A DNA stretch of 21,000 nucleotides from JAAYAY01 sp964429355 (GTDB lineage Bacteria > Planctomycetota > Planctomycetia > Pirellulales > Thermoguttaceae): NCBI GenBank assembly GCA_964429355.1, contig CAYSCH010000137.1, positions 1-21,000 of the forward strand, in the 5' to 3' direction. A model generated the notes under the pieces. The model made no database searches. It was not told where the DNA came from and was given only the letters and a program-made list of their open reading frames with translations. Positions 8,794-17,900 of the stretch are shown here, in pieces. The stretch's first letter is position 1. Each line of letters starts with the position of its first letter. Both the position numbers and the translations under genes were made by a program.

Positions 8794-8840
8794 TGTTTAG
8801 GATTCGCAACAGTGGCTGCACGCAGAGCGAGGTGCAGGAT

Positions 8841-10526
8841 ATGAAATCGATCTCCGTTGTCTTGAGCTTCCTGACCAATCCTGGTCGGCGTCGAAATCTC
8901 CTCGTGCTCGGCCGGCTGGTCGTCATGTTCGCGTTGCTCGTGCTCCTGTTCACCGTCGCCTTCCACTACGTAATGGCCTGGGAGGGACGCCAGTTCAGTT
9001 GGGCCACCGGCGTCTACTGGGTGCTCGTCGTGATGTCGACCCTCGGCTTCGGCGACATCACCTTCCATTCCGATCTGGGGCGGATCTTCTCCGTGGTCGT
9101 GTTGCTCTCCGGCACCGTCTTCATGTTGGTCCTCCTGCCCTTCATGTTCATCCAGTTCTTCTATGTTCCCTGGATGGAAGCCCAGGCCGCGGCACGCGCC
9201 CCTCGCACGCTCTCCCCAAAGACCGCCGGGCATGTCATCCTGACCGGGCTCGACGCGGTTGAGGCCGCTCTGATCCGCCTCCTCATCCGCTCCCAGAAGG
9301 CCTACGTCATCCTGGTCGCCGACCTGACCGAGGCGCTGCGGCTCCATGACGAAGGATATCGCGTCATGCTCGGAGACCTCGACGATCCGAATACCTACAA
9401 CCGTGCGCGCGTCGACCAGGCGGCACTCGTCGTCACCACACGGTCAGACACCACCAACACCAACGTGGCGTTCACCGTCCGGGAGATTTCCGCCTCGGTG
9501 CCGATCGCAGCAACCGCGTCTTCGGCAGCTTCCGTAGACATCCTGCAATTGGCGGGCTGCAACCGCGTGCTGCAGTTCCACGAGATGTTGGGCCAGGGCC
9601 TGGCCAGGCGAATCCTCGGACAGGATGCCAAGACACACGTCATCGGCCAATTCGGCGAACTCCTCATCGCCGAAGCCGCTGCCATGCACACCCCGCTCGT
9701 CGGCCGCAGCTTGCGCGACATCCGCCTTCGCGATCATGCCAACGTCAACGTGGTCGGCGTCTGGGACCGCGGCCATTTTCAAATCGCCGGCCCCGAAACC
9801 CAGATCCAGGCAACCTCGGTTCTCGTCCTCGCCGGTTCGCGCGAGCAGCTCGATGCCTACGACGCCTTGTTCTGCATCTACGAACAGAGCGAGAAGCCGG
9901 TTGTCATCATCGGAGGTGGTCTGGTGGGACGGGCAGTCGCCGCCACCCTCCAAGAGAAAGGAATCGATTACCGGATTATCGACCGGCAACCCAAACGCCT
10001 GCCCAACCCCGAGAAGACCATCTCGGGAGACGCGGCCGAGCTGGAGGTGCTGCAGAAAGCCGGTATTATGGAAACCGGCTCGGTGGTCATCACCACCCAC
10101 GACGACGACATGAACGTGTACCTCACCATCTACTGCCGCCGCTTGCGCCCGGACATCCATATTCTGGGCCGCGCAAACCTGGAACGAAACACCTCCACCC
10201 TGCATCGTGCCGGGGCCGACTTCGTCATGTCCTATGCCAGCATGGGCGCCAATGTGTTGTTCAACTCGCTCGAATCCGCCAACATCCTCCTCCTGGCCGA
10301 AGGGCTCGACGTCTTCCGCATTCCCATGCCCGCGACTCTCGCCGGACATTCGCTGGCAGATAGCCGCATTCGGGAAACCAGCGGGTGCAACGTCGTCGCC
10401 GTCGTCGAGGAGGGCTGCTTCCAGGTCAATCCCGACGCCCGCCGACCGCTCCCTGCCGATGCCGAACTGGTCGTGATCGGCGACGTTGAGTCGGAAACTC
10501 ACTTCTTCACCAAGTTCGATCTGTAG
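8841..10526 (+). CDS. K+ channel with two RCK (TrkA_N/TrkA_C) modules
   Basis: The 561-residue membrane protein has the layout TM1 (about 20-44), pore loop with selectivity motif TLGFGD (67-72), TM2 (about 80-105), then two cytoplasmic RCK units. The first Rossmann domain starts near His131 and lacks the normal Gly motif (it reads ILTGLDAVEA). The second starts near Val354 and has a standard VVIIGGGLVG (Gly358-Gly363). Each is followed by a TrkA_C-like segment. This single-chain double-RCK form resembles GsuK/BK-type channels rather than MthK, which has one RCK per chain. ATG 8841 is chosen because GAGG lies 8 bases upstream and the N-terminus is normal; the frame is open from TTG 8790/ATG 8793, which overlap the previous stop. 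It is the last gene of the hydrolase cluster. Gating by a nucleotide or ion is likely, with the ligand unknown. Confidence 0.9.
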   Translation: MKSISVVLSFLTNPGRRRNLLVLGRLVVMFALLVLLFTVAFHYVMAWEGRQFSWATGVYWVLVVMSTLGFGDITFHSDLGRIFSVVVLLSGTVFMLVLLPFMFIQFFYVPWMEAQAAARAPRTLSPKTAGHVILTGLDAVEAALIRLLIRSQKAYVILVADLTEALRLHDEGYRVMLGDLDDPNTYNRARVDQAALVVTTRSDTTNTNVAFTVREISASVPIAATASSAASVDILQLAGCNRVLQFHEMLGQGLARRILGQDAKTHVIGQFGELLIAEAAAMHTPLVGRSLRDIRLRDHANVNVVGVWDRGHFQIAGPETQIQATSVLVLAGSREQLDAYDALFCIYEQSEKPVVIIGGGLVGRAVAATLQEKGIDYRIIDRQPKRLPNPEKTISGDAAELEVLQKAGIMETGSVVITTHDDDMNVYLTIYCRRLRPDIHILGRANLERNTSTLHRAGADFVMSYASMGANVLFNSLESANILLLAEGLDVFRIPMPATLAGHSLADSRIRETSGCNVVAVVEEGCFQVNPDARRPLPADAELVVIGDVESETHFFTKFDL

Positions 10527-10689
10527 CGTTCCTGGCCTGAGGTGCCACGATTCCTCTGCCCCCGCTGGAGCGGCACTGGTCGCCTCCCTTGCGCGCCGGG
10601 GCTCTCGTCAGCCTGGTTTGGAGTACCATCAGCCGGGCAGGCACAACAAGACCAACCCGTGAGCCCCTGACCGAACCGGCCCCTCCACT

Positions 10690-10718
10690 TTACAGTCCTC
10701 CTCCTATGCTGCATCATG
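10690..10718 (+). promoter_or_regulatory. Possible sigma-70-like promoter for the aminotransferase gene
   Basis: TTTACA at 10690-10695 matches the -35 consensus at five of six positions, and CATCAT at 10713-10718 matches the -10 box at four of six, with a 17-base spacer. The pair is 58 bases upstream of ATG 10777 in a 250-base gap. Planctomycete promoters are poorly known, so this is a weak call. Confidence 0.25.
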
Positions 10719-10776
10719 AACTGTCACAGCGCAATTTCCTCGAAAACCTGTTATCTCCTTGAGGTTACGGCCGACT

Positions 10777-12000
10777 ATGAGCGACCAACCTAAACCGGCG
10801 GATCAAGGTCGGCAGTTCTCCATCCCGGTGGCAGATCGAGTACGGCGGCTTCCTCCCTACCTCTTCGCCCGCATCAACAAACTGATGTACGAGAAGCGAC
10901 GGGCGGGGGAAGATGTCATCGATCTGGGCATGGGAAATCCGTCCGACCCCCCCGAATCGTTGGTTATCGACAAGCTGGCCGAAGCCGCCCGCGACCCCAA
11001 AAACCACGGCTATAGCCACGCCCAAGGCCTGGCCAGCCTTCGCCGCGAAGTGGCCAGCAAGTACTTCAAACACTACGGTGTCCGGCTCGACCCCGAGAGC
11101 GAGGCCCTGGTCTGCCTCGGCTCCAAAGATGGCTTCAGCCACATGTGCCTGGCGCTCATGGGCCCTGGGGATACGGCCATCGTTCCCGCCCCCAGTTATC
11201 CGGCCCACGTCTATGCGGTTGCACTGGCCGCCGGCAACGAGATCCTGCTCGATGTGGCGGATCCGGAAAAGTACCTTTCCAACGTGGCCTTCACCTGCCA
11301 GCACCTCTATCCGAAGCCCAAGCTGCTGATCGTCAACTTTCCCCACAACCCGTCGGCGACCACCGTGGAACCGGAGTTCTACGTGGATGTGGTCAAATTG
11401 GCGAAGAGATACGGCTTCCTGGTCATCAGCGATTTCGCCTACGGCGACGTGGCCTTCGACGGCTACAAGCCCCCCAGTTTCCTCTCCACCCCCGGCTCCA
11501 GGGAACTGGGAGTGGAATTCTCCACCATGAGCAAGGGCTACAACATGGCCGGCTGGCGGGTGGGGTTCTGTGTGGGGAACTCGGAGATGATCCGCGCCCT
11601 CTCCACCATCAAGAGTTACTACGACTACGGTATGTTTACGCCGATCCAGATTGCCGCCATCATGGCCCTCCGCCACACCGATGCGGCCGTTGAACGCCAG
11701 GCCATGGTGTACCAAGGACGTCGCGATGTCCTTTGCGACGGGCTGGAGCGGCTTGGTTGGCCCATCACGCGCCCCCGAGCAACCATGTTTGTCTGGGCCA
11801 AGATGCCCGAAGAGTGGGCCAGCCGCATGTCGTCGATCGATTTTGCCATGAAACTCCTCGAAGAGGGGGATGTCGCGGTCAGTCCCGGGGCTGGATTCGG
11901 TCCAGCGGGAGAGGGGTATCTGCGGATGTCGCTCGTAGAAAACGAAGAACGACTTCGCCAGGCGGTTCGCCAGATTGGCCGCTGCCTGGGACGAGCTTGA
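10777..12000 (+). CDS. alaC: AlaC-type PLP aminotransferase (class I/II)
   Basis: The 407-residue cytoplasmic enzyme belongs to fold type I aminotransferases of the AlaC/YfdZ and LL-diaminopimelate aminotransferase group. It has the group's hallmark N-terminus (RVRRLPPYLFARINKL, then DLGMGNPSDPP), the substrate-side AQGLASLRREVA, the LIVNFPHNPSATT segment with the PLP-contacting Asn, ISDFAYGDVAFDG with the Asp and Tyr that hold PLP, and STMSKGYNMAGWRVGF with Lys253 forming the Schiff base. The C-terminus has the substrate Arg in GYLRMSLVEN. It probably makes alanine from pyruvate and glutamate; a diaminopimelate role cannot be excluded from sequence alone. ATG 10777 has GAGG 12 bases upstream; TTG 10759 is in frame but unlikely. 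It stands alone between two larger gaps. Confidence 0.9.
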   Translation: MSDQPKPADQGRQFSIPVADRVRRLPPYLFARINKLMYEKRRAGEDVIDLGMGNPSDPPESLVIDKLAEAARDPKNHGYSHAQGLASLRREVASKYFKHYGVRLDPESEALVCLGSKDGFSHMCLALMGPGDTAIVPAPSYPAHVYAVALAAGNEILLDVADPEKYLSNVAFTCQHLYPKPKLLIVNFPHNPSATTVEPEFYVDVVKLAKRYGFLVISDFAYGDVAFDGYKPPSFLSTPGSRELGVEFSTMSKGYNMAGWRVGFCVGNSEMIRALSTIKSYYDYGMFTPIQIAAIMALRHTDAAVERQAMVYQGRRDVLCDGLERLGWPITRPRATMFVWAKMPEEWASRMSSIDFAMKLLEEGDVAVSPGAGFGPAGEGYLRMSLVENEERLRQAVRQIGRCLGRA

Positions 12001-12386
12001 GACTCCGGATCCAGCAGACAAGTTCAGGGAAGTCCCTGGCACCGGCTTCGGACCAGGATGGAATTCTGGATCCACCCCGGGGGGAGCCCGTAGCTCTCGG
12101 CGGGGCCCTTGCTACAATTCCAAAAAAATCGAGGGCTCTCGATCGCCGGCACGAGAGCCCTCCAAGTATCGGCTGAAAGAACAGTTGAAGTAGGGAGTTC
12201 GCCTGTGCATAGACCCACAGCCGCTAGAACCCTATCGGGTGCTGTTCTGCCGTTACTTTATCGCAGTCGGCAGCGGCACTCACTTTGCCACCCTGCAAAC
12301 GTACAAACCACAGAGCCGTCTCCGTTCCATCCTCCGGCAACCGATCAGTTAGCCCAACCTACTTTTTTTCAGCGCACCGCCAGAAC
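12001..12386. other. Intergenic region before carA
   Basis: This 386-base gap contains no convincing gene. It holds a strong stem-loop with an A-run on its left side (annotated separately) and, further on, about 200 bases of unremarkable sequence that could be the carA leader. I see no convincing promoter pair or pyrimidine-sensing leader, and the carA start has no strong Shine-Dalgarno site. Confidence 0.5.
12122..12162 (-). terminator. Rho-independent terminator read on the minus strand
   Basis: GAGGGCTCTCG (12131-12141) and CGAGAGCCCTC (12152-12162) form a perfect 11-bp stem with a 10-base loop. Seven A residues at 12122-12128 lie two bases left of the stem, so on the minus strand the hairpin is followed by GA and then seven T residues, the classic order. 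On the plus strand there is no T-run, so it should not stop carA-direction transcripts well. No minus-strand gene ends nearby. Confidence 0.6.
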
Positions 12387-13511
12387 ATGAGTCGAACCGC
12401 AAAGCTTGCACTCGAGGATGGAACCGTATTCACCGGAGAAGCCTTCGGGGCCCAGGGCGAAGTCGATGGTGAGGTCTGTTTCAACACCTCGATGACCGGG
12501 TACCAGGAGATCCTTACCGATCCAAGCTATCGGGGACAGATCGTCGCCATGACCTATCCGGAAATCGGCAACTACGGCATCAACGCCGAGGATGTCGAGA
12601 GCGGCAAACCCCACCTGGCCGGATTCATTGTCAAGGAGCAGAGTCGGCGGGCGAGCAATTTCCGCTCCGACGGCCGTCTCAACGATTTCCTCACCCGCTA
12701 CGGAATTGTGGGAATCGAGGGAATTGACACACGGGCACTCGTTCGCCGGCTGCGGATTCGGGGTGCCATGAACGGTGTCCTCTCGACGACCGATCTGGAC
12801 CACAGTAGTCTGGTTGCCAAGGCAAAGGCCAGTCCCGGACTGGTGGGCCGCGACCTGGTACGGGAGGTGGTCCCCGAGGAGGCTGTCTCCTGGGATCAGC
12901 CGCTCAACCGCTGGGCGAAGCTCAACGGAGCCCTCCCGACCGTGGTCGACCAGAGCGCTCCCCACGTGGTCGCTCTCGACTATGGAATGAAATGGAATAT
13001 CGCCCGGCACCTTTTCGACATGGGTTGCCGGGTGACCATCCTTCCCGGCACGGCCACGGCCGACGAGGTGCTGGCGAGGAAGCCCGACGGCGTTTTCCTC
13101 TCCAACGGCCCGGGTGATCCCGAGCCGATCACCTACGCCCAGCAGACCATTGGGAAACTGCTGGGGAAGACCCCGATCTTCGGCATATGCCTCGGCCATC
13201 AGCTCCTCTGCCTGGCCGCCGGAGCCAAGACCTTCAAACTCAAGTTCGGACACCGCGGGGCCAACCAGCCCGTGCAGAATCTTCTCGATACGCGGGTTGA
13301 GATCACCTGCCAGAACCATGGTTTTGCTGTCGACGGAAACAGCTTGCCAGACGACCTGGAGGTGACCCACATTAACCTGAACGACGACACGATTGAAGGA
13401 GTGCGCCACAATCGGTTCCCTGCGTTCAGTGTGCAGTATCACCCCGAAGCATCCGCCGGGCCTCACGACAGCAATTACCTGTTTGCACAGTTCAAGGAGA
13501 TGTTGGGATAA
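12387..13511 (+). CDS. carA: Carbamoyl-phosphate synthase small (glutaminase) subunit
   Basis: The 374-residue product supplies ammonia from glutamine to the large subunit CarB for carbamoyl phosphate, the precursor of pyrimidines and arginine. The N-terminal CPSase small-chain domain (about 1-140) shows LEDGTVFTGEAFG, FNTSMTGYQEILTDPSY and GIEGIDTRALVRRLR. The class I glutamine amidotransferase domain (about 185-370) has the catalytic triad: Cys268 in IFGICLGHQLL, His352 and Glu354 in VQYHPEASAGPHD. Length and motifs are fully normal. ATG 12387 is chosen because the conserved sequence begins right after it; the open frame extends to 12285 without homology. carB is not in the window. Five bases separate carA from the following sugar-nucleotide dehydrogenase gene. 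Confidence 0.97.
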   Translation: MSRTAKLALEDGTVFTGEAFGAQGEVDGEVCFNTSMTGYQEILTDPSYRGQIVAMTYPEIGNYGINAEDVESGKPHLAGFIVKEQSRRASNFRSDGRLNDFLTRYGIVGIEGIDTRALVRRLRIRGAMNGVLSTTDLDHSSLVAKAKASPGLVGRDLVREVVPEEAVSWDQPLNRWAKLNGALPTVVDQSAPHVVALDYGMKWNIARHLFDMGCRVTILPGTATADEVLARKPDGVFLSNGPGDPEPITYAQQTIGKLLGKTPIFGICLGHQLLCLAAGAKTFKLKFGHRGANQPVQNLLDTRVEITCQNHGFAVDGNSLPDDLEVTHINLNDDTIEGVRHNRFPAFSVQYHPEASAGPHDSNYLFAQFKEMLG

Positions 13512-13516
13512 CTCAC

Positions 13517-14836
13517 ATGGAAGCATCACTTAAGAAGGCAATCGACGACCGAAGCGCCAAGATTGGCATTATCGGACTCGGGTACGTGGGGTTGCCGTTG
13601 ATCCGGGCCTTCATCGCAGCCGGCTACAAGACAATCGGCTATGATGTCGATCAGTCCAAGGTAGACTCGCTTCTGGCGGGCAAGAGCTACATTGGCCATA
13701 TCTCGTCCGAGTGGATCGCGAAGATTGTCGGCGACGGCTCGCTGGAACCCACGGCCGACATGAGTCGACTGGCAGAAGCCGACGCGCTCTTGATCTGCGT
13801 TCCCACGCCCCTGAGCGAAAGCCGGGATCCCGACCTGTTCTACGTCGAATCAACCACTCGCAGTATCGCCGAGACGTTGCGGCCCGGCCAGCTCGTCGTT
13901 CTGGAAAGCACGACCTACCCCGGCACGACACGCGACGTGATGCTGCCGATCCTGGCCAAGAGCGGGCTGACCGTGGGCGAGGATTACTTTCTGGCGTACA
14001 GTCCCGAGCGGGAAGATCCGGGTAACCCCGATTTCTCGGCCGGCGGAATTCCCAAAGTCGTGGGCGGGCTCGAGCCGGCCAGCGGTCGCCTGGCAGAAGC
14101 GCTCTACAGCCAGGCCGTCGTGCGGATCGTGCCGGTTACAAGTTGCGAGGCGGCCGAAGCCTGCAAGATCCTGGAAAACACCTACCGTTCGGTCAACATC
14201 GCCATGGTCAACGAGCTCAAGGTTCTTTTCGACCGGCTCGGGATCGACGTCTGGGAAGTGATAGGCGCGGCCAAGACCAAGCCATTCGGATTCCAGGCAT
14301 TTTACCCCGGCCCGGGCCTTGGCGGGCACTGCATTCCCATCGATCCTTTCTACTTGAGTTGGGTCGCGCGGCGTCACGGGATGAACACGCGATTCATCGA
14401 ACTGGCCGGCGAGATCAATACGAGCATGCCTCAGTACGTGGTCCACAAGGTGGCCGATGCCCTGAACGAGATCGCCAAGCCGGTCCGGGGCAGCAAGATC
14501 TGTGTCCTCGGGGTGGCCTACAAGAAAGACGTCGACGATCCCCGCGAGAGTCCGTCTTTCGAGCTGATGAAGCTGCTCCTGGCATCCGGGGCCGACTTGA
14601 CCTACAACGATCCCCACGTGCCTGCGCTCCCCTCGATGCGGCATTACGATCTGCCCGAGATGTGCAGCTCCGAGCTCACACCCGAGTTTCTTGCCGCCCA
14701 GGATTGCGTGCTGATTGCCACCGATCACTCGGCCTACGACTACGCCTACCTTGTGAGGCACGCCTCGCTGGTCGTCGACACGCGCAACGCCACCGCTGGC
14801 GTAACCCAAGGGCGGGAAAAGATTCGAAAGGCGTAG
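13517..14836 (+). CDS. wbpA: UDP-N-acetyl-D-glucosamine 6-dehydrogenase (WbpA-type)
   Basis: The 439-residue cytoplasmic enzyme oxidises a UDP-N-acetylhexosamine at C6 with NAD+ to the uronic acid, a precursor of surface polysaccharides. The NAD-binding Rossmann motif GIIGLGYVGLPL is near residues 17-30, and a second hallmark is LICVPTPLSESRDPD. YSPEREDPGNPDF and the catalytic domain follow, with Lys217 in ACKILENTYRSVNIAMVNE and the nucleophile Cys272 in GPGLGGHCIPIDPF. The C-terminal UDP-binding domain has GVAYKKDVDDPRESPS. These strings fit WbpA better than UDP-glucose dehydrogenases. ATG 13517 lies five bases after the carA stop. The nearest AAGGAG is 17 bases upstream, inside carA, so translation may depend on coupling to carA. 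No further polysaccharide genes are in the window. Confidence 0.92.
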   Translation: MEASLKKAIDDRSAKIGIIGLGYVGLPLIRAFIAAGYKTIGYDVDQSKVDSLLAGKSYIGHISSEWIAKIVGDGSLEPTADMSRLAEADALLICVPTPLSESRDPDLFYVESTTRSIAETLRPGQLVVLESTTYPGTTRDVMLPILAKSGLTVGEDYFLAYSPEREDPGNPDFSAGGIPKVVGGLEPASGRLAEALYSQAVVRIVPVTSCEAAEACKILENTYRSVNIAMVNELKVLFDRLGIDVWEVIGAAKTKPFGFQAFYPGPGLGGHCIPIDPFYLSWVARRHGMNTRFIELAGEINTSMPQYVVHKVADALNEIAKPVRGSKICVLGVAYKKDVDDPRESPSFELMKLLLASGADLTYNDPHVPALPSMRHYDLPEMCSSELTPEFLAAQDCVLIATDHSAYDYAYLVRHASLVVDTRNATAGVTQGREKIRKA

Positions 14837-14952
14837 GGCAGGATCCGATCGCCGCGCGAGGGACCTTGCCGACCCAACGCGGCTGCGACATCTGGGCGAG
14901 CCTCTGCGGGCCAGGCAAGAGGGCCGTGCCCCGATGGTGCCTCGTTTCGCCG

Positions 14953-17900
14953 TCAATCAAAAATCAGGTATCCAAACTCCTCCGGCCTGATCTGCTCCCC
15001 GCTGGTCGTGCTCCACCCCTCCAGCCCAACCCCGGGAATGATCCGGCGCAGGCCCAAGGCCCACACGCTATGCGCCGTCGGATAGCTCCCGGTGAGCTGG
15101 TCCATCGGGATCGCCGCCTCCGCCGTCCAGCACTGCTTGTCTTCGTCGGAAGCCACGAACCAGGTCGGATTCCAGGTCGCATCCCCCCAACAACTCTCGC
15201 TCACATAGCCCCGGCAGTCGACCGTCAACTGGTAGTAGGTGGCGAAGTCGCGATCGATATCGAGGAACAATTCGACCCGGTCGCGTGTCGACAGGTCCGG
15301 ATCCCGCGGCCGGATGCCCCGTACTCCCGAATAATCCGCGCCGCGGACGCACGGGCAGCGCACGGCGAGATAGAGAAAGCCGTCGTCGTAGGCGAGCATG
15401 GCCGTGGCCACCGGCGGTTCGTCGGTGCCGGTTGGGCCGGAGGCCTCTTCATCCGTGCTGAGAGGGCGACCGGAGGGCTCCTGGCGCGGAGCATCAGGGC
15501 TGTTGTTCGTGAGTCTTAGGGCTTTCGCCCGTTCCCACACGGCGTCGTCCAGACGCCCGTCCAGATGCGGCTTGGTGGGCGCGATCACGCAGTTGACAAC
15601 CTGCTTGGGCGGCACACCCGTGGGCTGGTTCATCCAGCGTTCGCCCTGGGCACAGGCCCACCAGTCGTCCTGGGTCGTGCTGCGCTGAAGAACCATCAGG
15701 TAGCGTTCGGCCTGCGTCGGATAGCCTCGCTTCCGATCGGCAACGGCCAGCGGAAACCGCACCGAGGGCTCGGCATACAGGTCGGGCAGGACACGCTCGA
15801 TCGTCTTGCCGATGGTCGTCGCAAGCTGCTGGCGGCTTTCCAATTGGGCCGCGTCGATCGACGGGGCCGAGGCCTGGTGGATCGCAAACGGCCCGTCTTG
15901 ATCGGCCTCCCACGTGGCAGCGGCGACGCCCTCGGCGAACTTCTTCGGGTCGACGGCTCGTGTTTCGATCTTCTGTGCCGTGAGACGCTGTGTTCCCTGA
16001 ACTCGCCAGGCCGCCTCGTCGCTCACGTAATACTGAACCAGCCACCGCAGCGCCGACCGCGCCAACGGATGCGTGGGATAGCGGTTGGCCAGACGCTCGA
16101 ACATGCTCTGGGCCATCGGCCACTGGCCGGCGGTGAAGTAGGTCTGCGCCATGTGATGGAGAACGGAGGCCGCCATGTCGTCGTCAAGACCGCGCGTGAG
16201 TTCCTCGCTTTGGGCCAACAGGTTCATGCCGGTGGGCGAGTCGGCCCCCGCCTGTCTGACAATTGCCTGCGTATGGCGCCGCTGCTCGGCCATCTGGCGG
16301 ATTTGTTCGAGATTGGCAGGGGGCGGATCGCTCAACTGCCGCCGCGCATCGCCCCCAGGGGGCAGCATGATCCCCGTAAAGAAATCCTCCTCGCCGCCGT
16401 GTCCCGAACGTTCGTCAACCAGCAGGGAGAACCCCAGAGTCTCGATCGGCGGGCGCATCTCGGTGTCGATCAGGCCCCGCGGCCCGGAAGCCGCGTCGGC
16501 AAGTGAACGCCCCAGCCGAGCGGCCAACTGGGCGGTCGATACGCTCGTCGTGCCCGTCAGCCCCGCCGGCATGGCGGAAAAGACCCGAGTCACCTTCCAC
16601 GGTTCGAGCCCGCACTGGGTGATCTGGTCGGTGTGCGAGGTGGGTTCGGCAGCAGCCCGTACCGCGTCCGCCACCGCATAGCTGATCAGGTCCGAAAGTG
16701 CATCGCCGCCGGTCGGACTCGACCCGCAGGTCACGATCACCTCGGGCCGGTAGGTGCGGATCTGCCGGACCAGGTGGGCTTCGAGATACTTGGCACCGAG
16801 ACCGTCATTGGCCCGATTCCACTCCTCGATGACGGCCTCGCCTTTGAGCTTGAGCATCTCGGGCTTCAGGGGAAACCTCCAGGCCTGGTCTACTCCGCAT
16901 CCTCCGAGCGAAACGACCGCCTCGTGGACCCGGTCGCGGCAGGCCACGTCTTTCTCCGACGATTGTTCAGGATCGGATCGGCCCAGGATCTCGGCGACAC
17001 TCAAATAGCCTTCATTGCCCGAAAGTTTGGCGATCAGTTCCAGGGGCAGCTCATGACCTCCGGCGAAAATGGCCATCAAGGCAGCGCGGGAACCTCCGGC
17101 TCGTTGCCGGCGCCAGGTTTGCCCGCCATCTTCGGTAGCCAGGATCGTGCCGAAATCGCCGACCGCCCAACCATGGACGTCGTCGGCGAAGTGGATGCCG
17201 CGTAGCGGAGCATTCTGGCCCGTTCGCAGAACCTGCCAGGAAAGTCCTGCATCGGGGGTGTAGAATACCCGCGTGCCGGGTGAGCCCGCCACCCAGACTT
17301 TCGTGTTCCGCACGCTCAGTGCGAAGAAGTCAAACTGGCCGGCTGCCTCCACAGGCACGGGAGCCGGAGGGGTTTGCCAGGTGTGGCCCAGATCCCGAGT
17401 GAGCATCGCCAGTCCGCCTTCGCCTACGAGCCAACCGTAGGAAGGCGGCACGAGCTGAATCGCTCGAGGACCTCGCAGTCCGAACCGGGCGGTTTGGCTC
17501 GCCGTGATCCTGCCGCTGCGGACTTCGGCAGCCAAACCATCCTGGCTGGCCAGCGCGCCGGTCTGAAGATCAAGGAAGTCGCCCCCGGTCCAGCCCGCTT
17601 GTTTGCTGCCGGGCACGGGATTCCAGGAACGGCCACCTGACTCGGTGTGGAACAGTCCTGAGGGAGAAGCTGCACTGCTGCAACCCACCGCCCAGCCGTG
17701 CGCCGGGTCGAAGAAACGCACCTTCTTCAGAATCGGGAGCAGCGGTTGCTCCTTGGATTTCCAGGTCCGCCCGCCGTCGTCGGTCATCAGGACCACACCC
17801 GTTCCCGTGTGCGTGAAGGGATGGGCGTATCCGCCGACCGCCCAGCCGTTCTGCCGGTCAACAAAGTGGACCGAGTAAAGCGGGCATTCCACTTCGCTCG

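Noticed and set aside
10728..10741. 14-base sequence CAGCGCAATTTCCT repeated at 19582-19595
   Set aside because: One exact 14-base match is about what chance gives in 21 kb, and nothing around the two copies is shared.
10765..12075. 436-residue minus-strand open frame opposite the aminotransferase
   Set aside because: The plus strand has full aminotransferase motifs; the antisense frame has none.
12369..13529. 386-residue minus-strand open frame opposite carA
   Set aside because: Considered as the source of the backward terminator at 12122-12162, but it has no protein-like motifs and mirrors carA codons. A non-coding antisense transcript is a better idea.
14837..14952. Possible terminator between wbpA and the giant minus-strand gene
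   Set aside because: Only short stems (about 5 bp) and no T-run on either strand; not enough to call one.
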